Positions 31,055 to 33,879 of a stretch of 33,879 bases of DNA are shown here, piece by piece. The notes beneath the pieces are model-generated. The model ran no database searches. It was not told the DNA's origin and saw only the letters and a list, made by a program, of their open reading frames with translations. Origin of the DNA: Desulfobacterales bacterium (GTDB lineage Bacteria; Desulfobacterota; Desulfobacteria; Desulfobacterales; G020353555). The first letter of the stretch is position 1. Every line of letters starts with the position of its first letter. The translations under genes and the position numbers were made by a program. Where the stretch lies: assembly GCA_020353555.1 (NCBI GenBank), contig CP070697.1, forward strand, positions 3,850,283 through 3,884,161, given 5' to 3'.

Positions 31055-33067
31055 CTATTTCTGCCTCACACGGGTCGCCCATTTGCGGTCGTTGAGCTTG
31101 TTGGCCAGGCTGAGGGCCAGTTCCGAGCGCATCCGGCCGGCATCCGGAGCCTTTTCGGCCTTGGCATAGACCTGTCGCGCCCAGGTGCTGTCGGAAAAAC
31201 GCTGTAAAATGCTTTCCGCGAGATAGACAAGGTCGCGGGTTTCCCTGAATTTGCCTTCGGCGGATCGGTGAATTTGCTTCAGAAATTCACCATCCTTCGT
31301 CTTTTTCCAGGCGGATTCCACCAGCTGTTCGTAATCATCACGGGTGCTGCAATCGGCTTCAGCCTTGTTGTAGATGGCTTTGGCCCATTCCTTGTCCGCC
31401 AGACTGTCGATGACGGCGCCGGCCACACTCGTATATCCGGCCAAATCGGCACTCTTGGTCTCCGCGTTGGCCAGAAGGCTTTTAGCCCACTCCTGGTCGT
31501 CTAATCTGGCCAGTATCATTCGGGCCAGTTTGATATAATCGGTTTCGCGGGCGCAATTTTCTTCCAGACCGGCATATATTTTCCGGACCCACTCCGTATC
31601 TTTCAGGGTGGTCAGGATGCCATCTGCCAGTTCGTTATACTTGTGCGCATCATCGCATCTTGGCAGTTGTTGTTGATAGATCGCACGGACCCAATCCGAA
31701 TCCTGCAGGTCGGCGTGAATCATTCCGGCAACGTTTATATGGTCGATAAAGTAACGGCATAATCCCAGGGCTTTCTGGTAGAGTTTTCGGCAGTAAGGGA
31801 TATCACCGGTTTTTGCCATGACCTCATGGGCCAGATTTGCCAGAGAGGTACTGGTCAGGCATTCCTGCTCGCGCTTGACAAAATCAACGTAGAGGTCTTT
31901 ATGCGCCTCCCGTTTTTCCAGCTGGGATTTAATGTCACTCACCCAGTGCTCATCGTCGGCATATTTAAGGATGGCCGCAGCGGTTTTCTTAAATTCATCC
32001 ACCGTCTTGACGGCCTGTTCGGCCTGTTTCAATACCTCCAGCGCCGCCGGCTTAGCGTTGACTTCATCGGCCAGGGGCACGGCCACGGCCACCAGCTGAT
32101 TGGCGTCCGGACGGGTGTCGGCTGCTTTGCGGTACAACTCCGCGGCAAAGCCGGCGTCGCCGGTATCTTTGAAAACAGCCTTGGCCAGTTTGACATAATC
32201 GGCATAGGTTTTGTAACGGGCTTCCGCCTGTTTGTAAACGGATAGCGCCAGGTCGCGGTCTTCGAGCTTGTTGAATACGGAGCCGGCCAGCTTCATCAAA
32301 TCATCGCCGCTTGTCATTTGGTCCCCGGCCTTTCTGTAAAGTGCACGGGCATACTCTTTGTCCGCCAGATCGCTGATGGCGATTTCGGCCAGTTTCACCA
32401 GCTCGGTTCCGGACGTCAACGCGTTTTCCGCCTTGGTATAGATAGATTTCCCCAGTTCCTTGTCGGCCAGAACCTCTATGGCCCCCTTGGCGACCGCGCC
32501 GAAGTCTTCGGCCTTCTTGCAGCCTTCAAGCGCCTTGTCATAAACGGTTCGCGCCCAGTCCCGATCATCGAAGACGTTGATCACGGCCTTGGCAAAATCA
32601 TTATAATCGGCGGCTTTGCTGCATTTAGCCAGCGCCTTGTTGGCGGTCTCCTTGGCCAGTTCCTCATCCGACAACAATTCCCTGACGCTTTTGCTGAGAT
32701 TGAGGAAGTCCTGAATCTTGACACATTTGCCCTGGGCCGCCTCACAGATTTCTTTGGCTTTCTCCGTTGCCCCCATATCGCCGGCCGCTTTGGCAAGTTT
32801 CAAGAACTCCTCAGCGTTCATGCAGTAATCTTTGGCCTGGTCCAGAAATTGTCCGGTGCGCTCCTGATCTTCCAGAACCTCCTGGGCGCCTTTGGCCAGC
32901 GTGATTAAATCGTCGGCCGTGGAAGCCCAGTCGGCGCCGTCGTCAATGAGACGCGTCGCCCATTCCTTATCCGACAATCCTTGCATGACTTCCTTCGCCA
33001 ATGCGGCATAATCTTCCGTTGTTTGAAGATCCTGTTCTTTTTCTTCCAGTTCTTCTTTGAGTCCCAT
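31055..33067 (-). CDS. Tandem 34-residue helical-repeat protein (TPR-like), function unknown
   Basis: A 670-residue protein of about 18-19 tandem repeats that start after a short charged helix (residues 1-15). The consensus is roughly 't..Dy..LAk.v...L.DkeWA..iY.KAe..C.'. The period is 34 residues almost throughout, the length of a TPR, but the conserved positions differ: LA near 8-9, D-x-x-WA near 18-22, Y-x-KA near 26-29, and a Cys near 33 in at least eight repeats. The pattern predicts an all-alpha superhelix. Repeats 3, 10, 11 and 12 are the most irregular. No signal peptide, membrane span or catalytic domain is seen, so it is probably a cytoplasmic scaffold. AAAAAGGAG precedes the ATG, with a TATAAT about 50 bases upstream. 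Seemingly a single-gene transcript. Confidence 0.85.
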   Translation of the reverse strand: MGLKEELEEKEQDLQTTEDYAALAKEVMQGLSDKEWATRLIDDGADWASTADDLITLAKGAQEVLEDQERTGQFLDQAKDYCMNAEEFLKLAKAAGDMGATEKAKEICEAAQGKCVKIQDFLNLSKSVRELLSDEELAKETANKALAKCSKAADYNDFAKAVINVFDDRDWARTVYDKALEGCKKAEDFGAVAKGAIEVLADKELGKSIYTKAENALTSGTELVKLAEIAISDLADKEYARALYRKAGDQMTSGDDLMKLAGSVFNKLEDRDLALSVYKQAEARYKTYADYVKLAKAVFKDTGDAGFAAELYRKAADTRPDANQLVAVAVPLADEVNAKPAALEVLKQAEQAVKTVDEFKKTAAAILKYADDEHWVSDIKSQLEKREAHKDLYVDFVKREQECLTSTSLANLAHEVMAKTGDIPYCRKLYQKALGLCRYFIDHINVAGMIHADLQDSDWVRAIYQQQLPRCDDAHKYNELADGILTTLKDTEWVRKIYAGLEENCARETDYIKLARMILARLDDQEWAKSLLANAETKSADLAGYTSVAGAVIDSLADKEWAKAIYNKAEADCSTRDDYEQLVESAWKKTKDGEFLKQIHRSAEGKFRETRDLVYLAESILQRFSDSTWARQVYAKAEKAPDAGRMRSELALSLANKLNDRKWATRVRQK

Positions 33068-33117
33068 CTTGCGCTCCTTTTTATCAGATTTAGGATTTAG
33101 GCTTTTGGCAAAGCGAC

Positions 33118-33123
33118 ATTATA
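33118..33123 (-). promoter_or_regulatory. Candidate -10 element of the repeat-protein gene
   Basis: A perfect TATAAT on the minus strand lies 51 bases before the start codon. A small hairpin (CCGGC/GCCGG, 33135-33149) covers the -35 region, where no TTGACA-like box is seen, so an activator or an alternative arrangement may be involved. Confidence 0.4.
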
Positions 33124-33262
33124 CAGGCGGCGCTCCGGCGGTTTGCCGGAATAATACAGCCTTGTTCGAGATAGCTCTAATTAGCGATGGAAATACGAAA
33201 TGTCAAGAAATCAAAGGCGTGGTCGCTCCCTTTTGCAAACCCCCCGCCCCTGACCGCTTCGG

Positions 33263-33868
33263 CTACCGCGCTGGCTGCAAATGCGCGACCTTTTTTTGCA
33301 GTCTGGCGATCACCTGCGCGGGGGATTCCGTCAGCAGAATTGCTTGAAACTGAGCACGATAATTGCGCACCGCGCTCACCCCGAGCACGAGAACATCATA
33401 AGCTTTCCATGTCCCGTCGCGTTTGAGCATCCGAATGTCCACGGGGACTTCCAAGTCCTTCCAAAGCACGCTGGTTTTGACCACTGCCTTGGACGCGCCT
33501 ATGAATTCCTGGCTCAGATAGAGGATCTTTTCGTCCGTATACTTCTCCTGTAACTGGCCGAGATAGTATTTTCTCAGGAATGCGGCGAATACCTCGACGA
33601 ATTCTTCCTTTTGCTGAGGGTTGAATTTGTGCCAGTTAGTCGCCAGAACCAACCTGGAGAACTCTCTGAAATCGAAAACCCGCTGCAGGATCTTCCCGAG
33701 TCGCTGCTGCTGGGGATCTTTCTGACGGAGATGTTGGTAGCGGGGGTCGTTCAATATGCGGATGCCCTGATCGATGTTCTGCTTCAAAACATCGATGGGC
33801 TGTTCGGCGTAAACCAACGAGTGGATAGCGATGAATACGACTAAATATAACCCCAGTTTTTGAGGCAT
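33263..33868 (-). CDS. mlaC: MlaC/Ttg2D-family periplasmic phospholipid-binding protein
   Basis: A 201-residue secreted protein of the MlaC (Ttg2D) family. The signal peptide is MPQKLGLYLVVFIAIHSLVYA with cleavage before EQ. The body shows the family's pattern: DPQQQRLGKILQRVFDFREFSRLVLATNWHKFNPQQKEEFVEVFAAFLRKYYLGQLQEKY, then KTSVLWKDLEVPVDIRMLKRDGTWKAYDVLVLGVSAVRNYRAQFQAIL, close to 'F..ll...Y...l' and 'W.vyDv.v.GvSlv.nyR.qF..il'. MlaC ferries phospholipids between outer and inner membranes with MlaA and the MlaFEDB complex. Those partners are not in the window but may lie beyond the right edge, only 11 bases upstream of this start. Confidence 0.9.
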   Translation of the reverse strand: MPQKLGLYLVVFIAIHSLVYAEQPIDVLKQNIDQGIRILNDPRYQHLRQKDPQQQRLGKILQRVFDFREFSRLVLATNWHKFNPQQKEEFVEVFAAFLRKYYLGQLQEKYTDEKILYLSQEFIGASKAVVKTSVLWKDLEVPVDIRMLKRDGTWKAYDVLVLGVSAVRNYRAQFQAILLTESPAQVIARLQKKVAHLQPAR

Positions 33869-33879
33869 GGTGCGGCTAC

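Noticed and set aside
1-33879. CRISPR arrays, tRNA/rRNA genes, insertion sequences, prophage or integration sites
   Set aside because: No regularly spaced direct repeats, tRNA-like cloverleaf, transposase motif or terminal inverted repeats were seen.

Overview
The window comes from a moderately GC-rich Gram-negative bacterium. The best guess is an anaerobic Desulfobacterota-type organism. The reasons are an aldehyde:ferredoxin oxidoreductase module, several branched-chain-amino-acid-type (Liv) ABC operons, a TRAP transporter, an iron-sulfur flavoprotein, a sigma-54-type promoter and an MlaC-type outer-membrane lipid-transport protein. This assignment is inferred from gene content only; no rRNA or tRNA gene is visible.

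Layout. (1) 1-6130, minus strand: a complete Liv transporter (livK-H-M-G-F), then a MoaD/ThiS-like protein, a 16-Cys ferredoxin-type subunit and the start of an aldehyde:ferredoxin oxidoreductase that runs off the left edge. Uptake and oxidation genes are packed as one unit. (2) 6131-8900, minus: a long non-coding leader, then a soluble hybrid-sensor histidine kinase whose ATP-binding end is cut off by a C8 tract. A near-perfect sigma-54 promoter lies upstream of it. (3) 9232-16137, plus: an iron-sulfur flavoprotein, a diadenylate-cyclase-domain protein, then a TRAP transporter (dctP-Q-M) with a class IV aminotransferase. (4) 16321-18138, minus: a nitroreductase and a zinc alcohol dehydrogenase. 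(5) 18279-30385, minus: a second complete Liv operon, preceded by an L-2-hydroxyglutarate-oxidase-like FAD enzyme, a decayed VOC gene, a 3-hydroxyisobutyrate-dehydrogenase-family enzyme and a four-gene 2-oxoacid/acetoin dehydrogenase complex (E1 alpha, E1 beta, E2, E3). (6) 30386-31054: non-coding sequence holding a heavily deleted glycosyltransferase remnant. (7) 31055-33868, minus: a 670-residue protein built almost entirely of about 18-19 copies of a 34-residue helical repeat, and an MlaC-family protein.

How it fits together. Most of the window looks like a catabolic region for amino acids or related 2-oxo, hydroxy and branched-chain acids. Three separate binding-protein transporters bring substrates in. 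Aminotransferase, FAD oxidase, dehydrogenases, a 2-oxoacid dehydrogenase complex and a tungsten/molybdenum aldehyde oxidoreductase process the carbon skeletons. At all three transporters a strong hairpin sits directly after the binding-protein gene and before the permease genes, which fits over-production of the binding protein.

The most unusual items are the C8-interrupted kinase with a duplicated, unfamiliar sensor domain; the diadenylate-cyclase-like protein with a large uncharacterised N-terminal region and an altered RHR motif; the 34-residue-repeat protein; the Liv-aldehyde oxidoreductase operon with its 137-residue tail on LivF; and an E2 subunit with two peripheral-subunit-binding domains.
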